Part shown: positions 16,863 to 26,601 of the stretch, one piece after another
Layout: the number at the start of each line of letters is the position of its first letter
Numbering within the stretch: position 1 is the stretch's first letter
Origin: Galactobacillus timonensis
GTDB taxonomy: Bacteria; Bacillota_I; Bacilli_A; Erysipelotrichales; Erysipelotrichaceae
Length of the DNA: 64,000 nucleotides
Assembly: GCF_900240265.1 (NCBI RefSeq)
Contig: NZ_LT964739.1
Coordinates: 2,127,900-2,191,899 of the forward strand
Direction: 5' to 3'
Translations under genes and position numbers: made by a program
Notes under the pieces: generated by a model
Seen by the model: only the letters and a program-made list of their open reading frames with translations
What the model was told of the DNA's origin: nothing
Database searches by the model: none

Positions 16863-17830
16863 GCCTATTATCTGAACGCGGTTGGAAAGGATCTCGGCGA
16901 AACAATCGAAAACATTATAGCGAAAACTTATGATCTAATGGTAGAGGAAAAGCCGGATGCCGTGCTTGTTCTTGGGGACACAAACTCCTGTCTTTCTGTA
17001 ATAGGAGCGAAACGTCTGCACATACCGATCTTTCATATGGAAGCAGGAAATCGATGCAAAGATGAGTGCCTGCCTGAGGAAACAAACCGCAGGATAGTGG
17101 ATATTATCAGTGATGTAAATCTGTGCTATTCCGAACATGCCAGAAGGTATCTGGCGGAAGGCAGTCTTCCCAAGGAGCGGACATTTGTAGTCGGGTCTCC
17201 GATGGCAGAAGTGCTGCATAAGAATCTGAAGCAGATTGAAGATAGCAATGTGCTGGATCGGCCTCATCTACAGAAAAAAAGTATATCCTTCTGTCCGCCC
17301 ACAGGGAAGAGAATATTGATACGGAAGAGAATTTTAGTTCGTTATTCAACGCAGTGAATGAGATGGCCAGAACTTATGATGTGCCGGTTCTCTACTCCTG
17401 CCATCCAGGCAGTAAAAAACGGCTCGCAGAAACCGTATTTGAATTGGATCCGCGGGTGATCTGTCATGAACCGCTCGGCTTTCATGACTATTACTGTCTC
17501 CAGATGAACGCAATGCCTGTTGTATCTGACAGCGGGACACTTCCGGAGGAAAGCAGTTTCTTTACATCTATCGGCCAGTCTTTCCCGGCTGCCTGTATCC
17601 GGACATCTACGGAGCGGCCGGAGGCGATGGATAAGGGATGCTTCCTTCTGGCAGGCATCAAGACGGATACCCTTCTGCAAATGATCGATATGGCAATCCA
17701 AATGACGAATGCCGGAGAATACGGAATACTGGTACCTGATTACCTGGAGGAAAATGTTTCTTCCAAGGTCGCGAAAATTATTCAGAGCTATACTGGAATT
17801 GTCAACAGAATGGTATGGCGTAAAGACTGA
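16863..17830 (+). pseudogene. UDP-N-acetylglucosamine 2-epimerase (WecB-like), 5' truncated and frameshifted
   Basis: The reading frame begins directly at the IS30-type end (AYYLNAVGKDLGETIENI) and lacks about the first 70 residues. It contains PDAVLVLGDTNSCLSVIGAKR, HMEAGNRCKDECLPEETNRR and YSEHARRYLAEG, all typical of the family. At the run of seven A near 17274-17280 the frame shifts. The second frame continues with YILLSAHREENIDTEENF, VLYSCHPGSKKRLAE and VVSDSGTLPEESSFF to TGA at 17828-17830. The enzyme would make UDP-ManNAc for the EPS. With the 5' end deleted it cannot be active. The frameshift alone might be a sequencing error. Confidence 0.87.
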
Positions 17831-17976
17831 ATTTTGGTATCGCGGCTTCCATAATATATAAAAATGCAGGAACCTTGAAAAGAGGAATGTGAAAGAGCAC
17901 ATGAGAGACAAGAAACCCGTTATTCCTGCCTTGATAAAGAAAATGTCCCTGTCCGGGGCCTAGGAAGGAGTACAAT

Positions 17977-19479
17977 ATGCCAAAGAAAAAATGGTTTCCA
18001 ATTGCCTTTTTGATTTTTGCTCTGCAGTTGATTCTGGAACTTATGATTCTGCTGAAGGTCATCAAGCTGAATGTCCTGCCGGATAAGTATCTGCTGTTTT
18101 TGATTATTGTGCTGATGTCAGCTCTTGTGGGTGCCGCACTTCTCCTTTTTGCCGGTGCAGGGAAAAGTCCTTCCCGGCCAAGAAAGGTTCGGCGGATTTT
18201 TGCGGTGATTCTGGCAGCAATCATGGGCTGTGTATCTTTCTTCGGAACTACATATCTGGACAAGGTTGACAATATGATTTCTTCTGTAACGGAACAGCAG
18301 ACGGTGAGTTATTCAACGATTGGTGTCTATGTGCTAAAGGATAGCAAGGCAGAAGAGATTTCAGATTTGGCGGAAGACATATTTGCGGTTTCCAAATCGA
18401 CCTATGCGACCTATATGGAGGAAGCCATTGAGAAGATCAATACTGCCGTATCCGGTAAAATCACGACCCGAAATTTTGATTCTACAGACGAGGCTGCCCG
18501 GGCGCTTTATGAAAAGAAGACAGATGCACTCATTATGAATGAAACATTTGTCAATATCCTGAAGGACACGGAAGACTTCAGCGATTTTGAATCAAAGACC
18601 CGCCTGATTTATGAGATCTCTGTTGAAGCAACGGATAGTGTGGCTCCTTCTCCATCCGCAACTGCGGATTTGCAGGATGAAATACAGATCAAGCCATTCA
18701 TCCTGTATATCAGCGGCTCAGATACCAGAAGCAAAGTACTGGATGTCAGTCGAAGCGATGTCAATATTCTGATGGCGGTAAATCCGCAGACGAAACAGGT
18801 GCTTCTGCTGAACACACCGAGAGATTACTATGTGAAGAATCCTGCCGGAGGCAACTCGTATGATAAATTGACGCATCTGGGCATTTATGGTGTGGATTGT
18901 TCGATGAAGGGACTGGGCAATCTCTACGGAGTTGATGTGGATTACTATGCGCAAATCAATTTTACAGGTTTTGAGACATTGATCGATGCGATCGGCGGCA
19001 TCACTGTAGATTCTGATGTTGCCTTTTCTGTCGGAAAATATGACTTTGTAGTGGGACCGAATGAAATGGATGGCGCCAAAGCGCTGGCTTTTGCAAGAGA
19101 TCGGCATCATCAGGTCTCCGGAGATAACGCGCGTGGAAAACATCAGATGATGGTGATTGAAGCAGTGATCAAAAAAGTTACATCCGGGACAACACTGTTG
19201 AATAATTTCAGCGGAATCATGGACAGCCTGAGCGGGATGTTTCAGACCAGCCTGTCGACCGACATTTTTACCTCTCTGGTGAAAATGCAGCTGGAGGATA
19301 TGTCATCTTGGGACATCAGGCAGTATGCAGTCACCGGGAGCGGAGGAAGTGATTATACCTATTCCATGCCGAATACAAAAGTTTATGTTATGTACCAGGA
19401 TGAGGAGAAGGTTTCGAAGGCCTCCGCACTTTTAAAGAAAATCCTGAATGGAGAAGAATTATCAGATTCGGATTTTTAA
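17977..19479 (+). CDS. LCP (LytR-CpsA-Psr) family glycopolymer transferase
   Basis: 500 residues with three N-terminal membrane helices (about 6-27, 33-56 and 68-87). An extracellular accessory domain follows, then the LCP domain from about residue 255: SRSDVNILMAVNPQTKQVLLLNTPRDYYV, the YDKLTHLGIYG segment, and the arginine-rich AFARDRHHQVSGDNARGKHQ, which binds the pyrophosphate lipid in this family. LCP enzymes attach capsule, teichoic acid or other glycopolymers to peptidoglycan. It has a good ribosome-binding site (GGAAGGAGTACAAT) and a terminator after it. It is the last and only clearly intact polymer-handling gene of the damaged EPS locus besides cpsBCD. Confidence 0.92.
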   Translation: MPKKKWFPIAFLIFALQLILELMILLKVIKLNVLPDKYLLFLIIVLMSALVGAALLLFAGAGKSPSRPRKVRRIFAVILAAIMGCVSFFGTTYLDKVDNMISSVTEQQTVSYSTIGVYVLKDSKAEEISDLAEDIFAVSKSTYATYMEEAIEKINTAVSGKITTRNFDSTDEAARALYEKKTDALIMNETFVNILKDTEDFSDFESKTRLIYEISVEATDSVAPSPSATADLQDEIQIKPFILYISGSDTRSKVLDVSRSDVNILMAVNPQTKQVLLLNTPRDYYVKNPAGGNSYDKLTHLGIYGVDCSMKGLGNLYGVDVDYYAQINFTGFETLIDAIGGITVDSDVAFSVGKYDFVVGPNEMDGAKALAFARDRHHQVSGDNARGKHQMMVIEAVIKKVTSGTTLLNNFSGIMDSLSGMFQTSLSTDIFTSLVKMQLEDMSSWDIRQYAVTGSGGSDYTYSMPNTKVYVMYQDEEKVSKASALLKKILNGEELSDSDF

Positions 19480-19537
19480 ATGGATTTCAAATGTGGGCGT
19501 CAAGTAAAATCTGACTGCCGTCATACGAGTAATTTAT

Positions 19538-19590
19538 AACCCGCAGGGCTGTCAGGTAAGAAACCTGAAGGTCTGCGGGTTCTTTCTGTT
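19538..19590 (+). terminator. Rho-independent terminator of the EPS locus
   Basis: AACCCGCAG at 19538-19546 pairs with CTGCGGGTT at 19573-19581, with an inner CAGGT/ACCTG stem, followed by CTTTCTGTTTT. It closes the LCP gene. Confidence 0.85.
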
Positions 19591-19611
19591 TTGCAATTTT
19601 CGGAGGGATCA

Positions 19612-20959
19612 TGATTATGAAAAGCTATTCGGAGGATAACGATCGCCGCGGCAGTGTAGGCAAGAACTTTCATATCCATTAAAACGTTCAGAAATCATTG
19701 TGCAGGGAGAACGGATCAAAGCGCAGAATAGCTTGGTGGGTGATTATGGTGCAGCTGTAATCGGTTTTAACATCATCGGAGAGTCTGGTAGCGGAAAGAC
19801 GAGTGCACTTCGTATTGCCTTAGACTACTATCCGAAAGTAATTCGGCACACGAATGAAGATGGCTCGAAGACAATTCAGATCCCTTATATTCTTGTTACA
19901 TGCCCGCCTAATTCAAACTTCCGCGTTCTTTATCAAGATATCGGCAGACAGCTTGACTTGTATCTTGGAAATCCAAACAACGAATGTGAGATGATGATCC
20001 GCGGGAATTCCAGAAGTACGCTTGGCGACATGCTGAGAAGGGTGGAATCAGCCATTCAGCAATATGCGATTGGTTTGATCGTGTTCGATGAAGTCCAGCA
20101 AATGAATTTCGAATCCAAAACGGAGAATAGTTTCAACGCCTTGATGTCTCTTGCAAACCAGACGCAGGTTGCAATCGGCGTGGTCGGAACCACCGAGGCA
20201 ATCAGCAGCATCACTCGGGTGGAGCAGATAGCCAGGCGGGTAGGGCTTCAAATCCCGATTGATCGTTATAAGGCCGATGAAGAATACTTTAATACGATGT
20301 TTGAGGTTATCGCTCAATACCAGTGGTTTAACAGGCGGATCGATTTTACTCCGGAAATGAAGCACGAGATTTATATGGCTTCCCATGGCGTGATTGCCTA
20401 CATCATACTCATTTACATCACCATTTCGGCTGATTATGTAAGCAAGCCAAATCCGCCAGAAGTTACCTTGGCTTACATTCGGGATGTTCTAAATCGACGC
20501 TTTTCGATGATGAAGAAAGCACTTAGTCAGAACAGCTCGAACACCTTTAAACATGAAGCTGATTTGGCCAAGGCATATAAGGAATCCTTGGATAATACGC
20601 ATAACGCTATGGATAAGCAATCCGAAGAAGAAAAGAAAGCCATTGCATCGAAGACTATGAGTCAGGCACCGGAGAAAATGGTGAAGGAAGAAGTACTGGC
20701 CAACGTAAAAGGGATGTTTCCAGACACTTACTCAGATCAACATATCAGGGAAGCGGTTGAAGCCATCCATAAAAAGCATCCGGAGCTTGATGATGCGTCT
20801 GAATTGACCGGATTGGTTGTAAAGAAGCTATTAAACGGGAATACAGACAAGAGGCGCGTTGGCAGACCGAAAGGGGCTACAACGGCAAAGGTTGAAGCTA
20901 ACCCTATGCTTCAGTTCGTACTACAAGACCGTGGCGACCCAAATGACCCTCTTAAATGA
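19612..20959 (+). pseudogene. TnsC/TniB-like AAA+ ATPase (Tn7-like transposition), probable frameshift near the N-terminus
   Basis: The main frame (19700-20959, 419 codons from GTG) has Walker A GESGSGKT at residues 27-34 and Walker B LIVFDEVQQ near 128-136. A sensor-like GVVGTTEA and an arginine pair IARRVG follow. The layout matches TnsC/TniB ATPases that select targets for Tn7-like and Tn5053-like transposases. The tail contains an AT-hook-like RRVGRPKG. A better start (GGAGGG then ATG 19612) opens another frame that stops after 23 codons at 19681; the main frame continues upstream as ELSYPLKRSEII. So the first 30 or so codons seem frameshifted. No TnsA, TnsB or TnsD gene is nearby. A 4-base overlap leads into a 15-codon stub (MISFEERLLDIFAIE). 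Confidence 0.7.
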
Positions 20960-21001
20960 TCAGCTTTGAAGAGCGATTATTAGATATATTTGCGATTGAG
21001 T

Positions 21002-21063
21002 GAATATAACAAGAACGTAAAGATCTCGTTATATTCGCGATAGATACGCTATATTCGCGATAG
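21002..21063. repeat. Short repeated sites after the TnsC-like gene
   Basis: ATATTCGCGATAG occurs at 21031-21043 and again at 21051-21063, a 20-base period. GAATATAAC at 21002-21010 is the perfect complement of GTTATATTC at 21028-21036. Three related sites in 62 bases could be transposase-binding sites of a Tn7-like end or operator sites. Confidence 0.55.
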
Positions 21064-21329
21064 TCTCGACGATTGATAAGATGCCGGAAAGTTCAATTTG
21101 ATATTCTTATATAAATCGCATAACATACATTATGCGAAGTACGTGCAATTCGTCGTTCTTTTGAATTTCAGAGCTTTTTAGGCGCTTTTGAAATGTGTGG
21201 GGTTAGAGTCAAACCGGAGCGATAAATCTCTGGGGTAACTGGCGCCCCATAATCATGAACTCAGCGCCCGAGTCATCTGAAGTAAGACATGACCTTACAA
21301 CTGGTTTGAACAGCTGTGAGGCCAAGTTT

Positions 21330-22721
21330 TTATTTCGCCGTTTTTGTGACATTCGAGTGTATCGGGTTCAATGAGTAGGTCGCATCCTTGTCCAGAACGT
21401 ACATGAGGCGGTTGCGGAATCTGTCCCAGTTGTGATAGCCGTTCGCATTCTTCTTGATGCACTTACAGATTGAGTTTCGGTTTTCAATGATCGCATTGGT
21501 CATCCGCTTATGATAGGCATTGGGTTTGCCGGTCTTGGAATCGACCTTGTAGATGTAGCCGTAGGTAGTAAGAGAATTGATGATTTCGGTCCGCCATTTG
21601 GTCAGTGTGCTGGCGAAGTGACGCATTTCCGGTACCTGAGACTTCCTGAACTCCGTAATCAGTTCGTTCAGTTTCTGCTCCCTATCGTTGGGCGTGGCGG
21701 TCTCATAGTAGTCGTATACTTTTTCTTTCAGATTCCATGACTCCATCAGCTCAGGGCTTATTTTCAGGAGCTTCTCGCGGAGATCATAGTAGTTAATCGG
21801 AAATTTGAAATGATTGTTATATCTTCTCTGTCCGTTTGGATCGAACAGCTTCTTACCATCTTTTGTGCTGCTGTCGGAATGCCTGTAGAGAATCCAGTTG
21901 AACTTCTTGAGAAGATAGTATTCATCGGAACCTTTTGTGGTTCCTTTCATGGCACGGATTCGAACACTGTCGGTCTGGCGTCCCAGTTCCTGGCAGAGAT
22001 GGAATCTGTCCACGATACCGATACTGTTCGGGAAACACTTCTTCATGACCGTTCGATAGGTATCGTACATATCGAAGGAACAGGCTTTGACTTTCTTCCG
22101 CTCTTCCAGCGGGATCTTCATAAAGTAGCTGAGCAGCCGATCTTCCCGTCTGGAGTTCAGGAAATCAATGGGCGTCTGTCTCTGGAAATCCATAAGAACA
22201 CAGACGAATTTCTCGCTGTAGTTGCGGAAGGCATAGACTTCATCAAAGCTGATCATCTCCGGCAGAGGTTTCCTGGGAAGACTGACGTGATCATCAAACA
22301 GATAGGCAGCTGTGGCAGGAGAGAGATGATACCTGCGCGCAACGGAAGAGAATGTCTCGTTATAGTTCTTCAGATCCGTGAGCACTCTCTGAACCGTGAA
22401 TGCGGAGATACTCATACTGCCAAAGGAGAATGGATTCTTCTCTGCATAGGTTCGATGACATACCGGACAGACATATCGTCTGGCCCGGTAAAGCAGCGTA
22501 CATTTACGATCAGAAAGAACACTGTGCGTAATCTTCTTCCAGTAATAATCTTTGATCCTTGGAGTTTTACAGCCGCATTCCGGGCAGGGCTCATAGTGCG
22601 GAACGAGCCGGACTGAGATCTGTGCATTTCCATTCAAGTTCTGATACTGGAAGTCCTCCACATCACTGTCTTCCAGGCCGAAGAGCTCCATGATGTCCTC
22701 TTTATTCGTGTTAAGAGACAT
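21330..22721 (-). CDS. ISL3-family transposase (type B element)
   Basis: 463 residues, clearly homologous to the type A transposase but divergent. Shared features are the N-terminal zinc-binding region (CPECGCKTPRIKDYYWKK and YVCPVCHRTYAEKNPF), the helix-turn-helix TFSSVARRYHLSPATAAYLFD, and the core FVCVLMDFQRQTPIDFLNSRRED, CSFDMYDTYRTVMKKCFP, DRFHLCQELGR. The C-terminus reads TNAIIENRNSICKCIKKNANGY. It ends in FS-free sequence at 21330 and has a modest AGAGG before the start. Unlike type A there is no coupled 99-residue gene after it. Confidence 0.9.
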   Translation of the reverse strand: MSLNTNKEDIMELFGLEDSDVEDFQYQNLNGNAQISVRLVPHYEPCPECGCKTPRIKDYYWKKITHSVLSDRKCTLLYRARRYVCPVCHRTYAEKNPFSFGSMSISAFTVQRVLTDLKNYNETFSSVARRYHLSPATAAYLFDDHVSLPRKPLPEMISFDEVYAFRNYSEKFVCVLMDFQRQTPIDFLNSRREDRLLSYFMKIPLEERKKVKACSFDMYDTYRTVMKKCFPNSIGIVDRFHLCQELGRQTDSVRIRAMKGTTKGSDEYYLLKKFNWILYRHSDSSTKDGKKLFDPNGQRRYNNHFKFPINYYDLREKLLKISPELMESWNLKEKVYDYYETATPNDREQKLNELITEFRKSQVPEMRHFASTLTKWRTEIINSLTTYGYIYKVDSKTGKPNAYHKRMTNAIIENRNSICKCIKKNANGYHNWDRFRNRLMYVLDKDATYSLNPIHSNVTKTAK

Positions 22722-22939
22722 ACCGATGACCTCTGATTCTGCAGGGAATCGATTGAATACCGTATACCATGCATGAATTCCTTTCCGGAAAGCCGAATCA
22801 AAATGATGAACGAAGGGCTTTTCTTCAAAATGATGAGGTGAAACGTTCCTTCGTTCGGTATTGATCGGCTTTCATCCCTTCTGCCCTCAGAATAGGAACG
22901 CAGAGGCTTCTTTGATATTCCTGCTGTGAGAAAAAGAGG

Positions 22940-23482
22940 TCATGTGAAAACGAGCTGGCAGCGCAGCTTTCTGTTCTGCAGGAACTGCCTGCCAAGCAGG
23001 GTAATACAATTCGTGGTTATATCCGTATTGAGGTAAATGCGCCTGGTATTGAGAATACTCTGCCAGTACCGGTTGAACTTCCAGCGGATCAGCCGTACAG
23101 CGTCATAGTCAAAGGAATTACCGCTTTCTTCAACGGTAAAGGATCGATCCCCGCATGAAGCAAGAACAGCGGTAAAATTGTCCGCGGTGCGGCTGCTGTA
23201 GGGGATCATGAAAGACAGCAGAACTGCATCTGCAGACGAGCCTTTCCGGTAAACACGCTTAATGATCAGTGGCACAGTATGATCAAGAATGGTAAATCTT
23301 CTGCTGTACTTTGCGTAATACAGATAGCCATTATTCACAATCAGTTCGGAAACCGACTGATCATAAAAGACCTGAACAGCTCTTGTAATGATTTCCTGTG
23401 TGGAAGAATCGTTTGAGGAATGAATCAGGCGATTCTTAACAAACTCCACGAGCTTGTGCAAATGACAATGAATCATGATCAT
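22940..23482 (-). CDS. Hypothetical protein in the DUF6431 position of the type B ISL3 element
   Basis: 180 residues. The segment GYLYYAKYSRRFTILDH, then IIKRVYRKG and LLSFMIPYS, runs parallel to the DUF6431 pattern (basic strand, then LLPSFIVPY) but lacks the usual cysteines. Its position upstream of the transposase on the same strand, as in type A, supports the idea that it is a diverged accessory gene of the element. The gap to the transposase start is 218 bases and seems non-coding. No signal peptide or membrane helix is present. Function unknown, and the family assignment is weak. Confidence 0.5.
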   Translation of the reverse strand: MIMIHCHLHKLVEFVKNRLIHSSNDSSTQEIITRAVQVFYDQSVSELIVNNGYLYYAKYSRRFTILDHTVPLIIKRVYRKGSSADAVLLSFMIPYSSRTADNFTAVLASCGDRSFTVEESGNSFDYDAVRLIRWKFNRYWQSILNTRRIYLNTDITTNCITLLGRQFLQNRKLRCQLVFT

Positions 23483-23735
23483 CAGACAGGTCTATAATGG
23501 AGTCGCTGGCATATGCTGGACTGCGAAGGGTTTGGGGATGCCAGCTTTTATTATTGCCAGGAGCTCAACATTCCTCCTTTACCTGAAGGATAGTCTTTTT
23601 CATCCAATTCGAACAATACCTGTACAAAAAAAGCAAACCCCAGAGTCTTAAACTTTCACAGACATACATAAAAGATGGCAACCCCATCACCTTGAAATGC
23701 AGGTCACCATCCCCTCAAATTTTTAAATATCCGCT

Positions 23736-24315
23736 TTTTATATCATTTTTTTCGAATCGACCCGTTGTAATACGAGTGTTTTTCCGCTGCACCACTCTCA
23801 TGATCTGTAGGAGCTTTTCACGGCTCATCGTTCGATTGTCTTTATCCTGTCCAACTGCTTGTTCCTGACGTATCTGCATGAGGAATGTAACACCTCGGAC
23901 GGACTACGGACGGATCTCTGTCTTTTCACGGTTACTAGCCCGTATGGTTTTTCCTGGAGAATAATGCTGCCAAGACCATTATTCATTTATGGCTGCGGCT
24001 GAGGACACCGCTCAGGCTGTTCCGTTACGAAGAATGCATTGAGCATCAACTGTTTCCTGGGTCAATCGCCGGTGCATAATTGATATTTCTTTTTCTGAAT
24101 ATTTTCTGATTATCTGAGCGGGCTTTACAAATGGATAGATATCAGTTATGTGAAACAGATCACAAAATTGGTTCTTTATTATTGTGTTCTTTTGTTCTAT
24201 TGTTTGCTGCAGCGGTAGCCGATTGCAGTTGAACATGTTTTGCCTGAATGTTGCCTTACCTTTTCCTCTGCTTAACTAGAGTGCCCCTTCCGCTCCCCTG
24301 CTGAAACCTGTTTGA
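23736..24315. other. Gene-poor gap between the type B element and the tail-anchored protein
   Basis: About 580 bases with no gene I can support. A 74-codon minus-strand frame (24012-24236) has no convincing ribosome-binding site or homology. The sequence is of mixed composition and may be debris of older insertions. Confidence 0.4.
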
Positions 24316-24510
24316 TCACAGGGCACTGGAAATGATCATCATAACCACGATGACAATCAGAATGATCGCAAGAATTTTCTTGTCTTTCTGGTTCTTCAGG
24401 AATTTTGAATGACTGGATTCATGATTCTGGGAACGCTGGGAGTCGTACTGCTTCGAAAAGGCATCATTCTTATCCATTGCGTTTCGCTGATCCATTTTAG
24501 GGTCGATCAT
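24316..24510 (-). CDS. Small tail-anchored membrane protein
   Basis: 64 residues. The N-terminal two thirds is hydrophilic and rich in Ser, Asn, Gln and Lys. The C-terminus is one hydrophobic helix (ILAIILIVIVVMMIISSAL), so the protein is probably anchored by its tail with the rest in the cytoplasm. A GAGGAAAATAAG ribosome-binding region and a TATAAT hexamer 24-29 bases before the start (24534-24539) support expression. No family is recognised. It stands alone and divergent from proB. Confidence 0.6.
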   Translation of the reverse strand: MIDPKMDQRNAMDKNDAFSKQYDSQRSQNHESSHSKFLKNQKDKKILAIILIVIVVMMIISSAL

Positions 24511-24533
24511 CTTATTTTCCTCGCTTTGGTCTG

Positions 24534-24539
24534 ATTATA
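24534..24539 (-). promoter_or_regulatory. -10 element for the tail-anchored protein gene
   Basis: A perfect TATAAT on the minus strand, 23 bases upstream of the start codon at 24510. The -35 region is weak (near TTCGCG). A second TATAAT on the plus strand at 24614-24619 probably serves proB. Confidence 0.5.
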
Positions 24540-24651
24540 CCGGATCCAAAGATATTCGCGAACGTTCTGTACCTTCAAGTGCAGAAATCCGCCTCAACGG
24601 CTTTGTATTTTCGTATAATCAAGGAAATATTCAAATTTGCGGAGGTATTGA

Positions 24652-25428
24652 ATGTCACGTATCGTAGTCAAGGTTGGAACTTCTACGCTTGTATATCCAT
24701 CGTTCGGTCTGAATATCCGGCATGTGGAACGTCTTGTCAAGATCCTTTCGGATCTGCAGAATGCCGGCAATGAAATGATTCTTGTCTCTTCCGGCGCCAT
24801 CGCGATGGGCGTCAATAAACTTCGCTTTGCCAAGCGGCCGACTTCTGTCGTCGAGAAACAGGCATATGCTTCCGTCGGACAGTGCGAGCTCATGTATACC
24901 TATGACCGCCTCTTCGAGGGATATGGTGAAACCGTGTCCCAGATTCTGATCACCGGCGACGATATGGCCAGCGAAGAAAAAGTTGCAAGCTTCCAGGCAA
25001 CCATGGAGTATCTCATCCATCACAGCGTCATCCCGATCATCAATGAAAATGACACCATGAACGCTGCCGAAATCATATCCATCGGCGATAATGACACACT
25101 TGCGGCCATCGTAGCCTGCCACTGTCACGCTGATCTGCTGGTTCTGTATTCCGATATTGACGGCCTTTACACGGCCGATCCCAACAAGGATCCCAATGCG
25201 ACTCTGATCCATGAAGTCCACGGCATCACTGAAGACATTGAAAAGCTCGGCGGCGACTCCATCAGCGGCCAAGGCACCGGCGGAATGGTTACCAAGCTTC
25301 ATGCCGCCGACATGTGCACAAAAGCCGGCATCGACATGGCCATCCTCAACGGCAGCACCCCCGAGCTGATCTATGACCTGCTTGAAGGAAAACCTGCCGG
25401 AACTCTCTTTCTTGCCCAGGGGAAATAA
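24652..25428 (+). CDS. proB: Glutamate 5-kinase
   Basis: 258 residues, the short form without the C-terminal PUA domain. It catalyses ATP-dependent phosphorylation of glutamate to gamma-glutamyl phosphate, the first step of proline synthesis. The amino acid kinase fold shows in VVKVGTSTL at the N-terminus, LVSSGAIAMG, the glutamate-binding INENDTMN, the GDNDTLAA segment, SDIDGLYTADPN and GTGGMVTKL. GCGGAGG lies 7 bases before the ATG, and TATAAT at 24614-24619 is a plausible -10. It is followed by proA after two bases, but that gene is broken, so the product has no downstream enzyme encoded here. Confidence 0.95.
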   Translation: MSRIVVKVGTSTLVYPSFGLNIRHVERLVKILSDLQNAGNEMILVSSGAIAMGVNKLRFAKRPTSVVEKQAYASVGQCELMYTYDRLFEGYGETVSQILITGDDMASEEKVASFQATMEYLIHHSVIPIINENDTMNAAEIISIGDNDTLAAIVACHCHADLLVLYSDIDGLYTADPNKDPNATLIHEVHGITEDIEKLGGDSISGQGTGGMVTKLHAADMCTKAGIDMAILNGSTPELIYDLLEGKPAGTLFLAQGK

Positions 25429-25430
25429 AC

Positions 25431-26157
25431 ATGATCACGACCGAAGAAATTCTTGCCCGTGCAAAGGCCGAAAAGAACAATCCGATTCCCGATGACACTG
25501 CCATCAACCGTGCGCTTGCCGCAATGGCAGATCATCTGATCGCTGATAGCAGCGCCATCCTTGCCGCAAACCAAGAAGACTGCAATGGTGCAGAAGGAAC
25601 GGTCTCTACCGTCATGCTGGATCGGCTAGGTCTCAATTCTTCACGGATTCAGGCCATGGCCGAAGGCATCCGCTCCCTTATCGCCCTGCCCTCTCCCGTC
25701 CATCAGATTCTGGAAGACTACACCACAGACAACGGCCTCCATATCCAGAAGGAAGCCGTACCCTTCGGAGTTCTTGCGATCATCTATGAATCCCGTCCCA
25801 ACGTCACCAGTGACGCCGCAGCCCTCGGTTTAAAGAGCGGAAACACGGTTATTCTGCGCTCCGGACGCCAGGCATGGAATTCTGCCCATGCCATCGTAAA
25901 ATCGCTCCAGAACGGCCTGGAAGAGGCCGGATTGCGCAGGGATCGCATCCAGCTGATCGAAGACACATCACATGCCTCGGCCAACGCCCTCATGACTGCC
26001 AACGGCTATGTAGATCTCTTGATTCCACGGGGCGGGAAAAATCTCATCTCTGCCTGCGTAGAAAATGCGACCGTTCCCGTCATCGAAACCGGAACCGGCA
26101 TCTGCCACGTCTATGTCGAACAGACGGCCGATCTTGCCATGGCATTGAAGATTATTG
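25431..26157 (+). pseudogene. proA: Gamma-glutamyl phosphate reductase, 5' part (interrupted by ISL3-type copy 2)
   Basis: The first 242 codons of ProA, which reduces gamma-glutamyl phosphate to the semialdehyde. It includes IYESRPNVTSDAAALGLKSGN and the catalytic Cys in ETGTGICHVYVEQT. The frame runs into the insertion sequence after MALKII and would stop in it at 26276 after an unrelated tail. The remainder of the gene lies at 28800-29337. Start ATG 25431 follows proB by two bases. Confidence 0.93.
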
Positions 26158-26301
26158 GGCGATCTAAATTTATCTGGGGATGCCTCGAAAACGAAGTAAA
26201 AAAACTTGGGGTGTCGGGGTACCCCATGAAGGTTTATCCCGCCACGAAACCGTCTGGTAAAACAGGCGGTTTTTGAATGGAAAGGAAAAGGAGACCGCCT
26301 G

Positions 26302-26601
26302 TTACGGCTGCGTCTCCTGAAGTACTTCGTATTCGTTCAAAAACATCTCGCAATAGATGGCGATGCGGGCAAGCATCTCGTCTGTGTTCATGGCATACAG
26401 AGTCATATTGCTCGTTTGGTTACGCTGCTTCAGCTCACATTCAATGCCGCGCATTAATCGCTGTGCTGAGCGGCATATTCGGTTCATGGAACGAATGCTG
26501 GCCTGCAGATATTGTTCTGCTTCTTTGCCATACAAACGGGCTCCTTCTGCAGTGATCCATGCCTGTTCGGGGCTCAGGGGCTGAAAGCTGGTTGAAGTCA
26601 T
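26302..26601 (-). CDS. Small accessory protein of the ISL3-type element (copy 2)
   Basis: 99 residues, the same gene as at 14215-14514 with a handful of substitutions (for example a Cys/Asn and Asp/Asn change). It starts inside the transposase stop by ATGA overlap. The helical, cysteine-containing sequence has no recognised family. Retention of an open frame in both copies supports function. Confidence 0.62.
   Translation of the reverse strand: MTSTSFQPLSPEQAWITAEGARLYGKEAEQYLQASIRSMNRICRSAQRLMRGIECELKQRNQTSNMTLYAMNTDEMLARIAIYCEMFLNEYEVLQETQP

Larger units (their letters stand above)
21211..23735 (-). mobile_element. Second ISL3-type element (type B), ends approximate
   Basis: It holds an ISL3-family transposase and a minus-strand gene upstream of it, the same order as the type A element. 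The left end is placed by similarity of GAGCGATAAATCTCTGGGG (21211-21229) to the type A end. The right end is placed by GCGGATATTTAAAAATTTGA in the complement near 23709-23732. No matching 8-base duplication was found, so the boundaries are uncertain. Confidence 0.5.

Noticed and set aside
21031..21063. Possible CRISPR repeats
   Set aside because: Only two 13-base repeats with a 7-base gap; no array, no cas genes. No CRISPR array was seen anywhere in the window.
24012..24236. 74-codon minus-strand frame
   Set aside because: No ribosome-binding site, no promoter, no family; composition resembles the surrounding non-coding debris.
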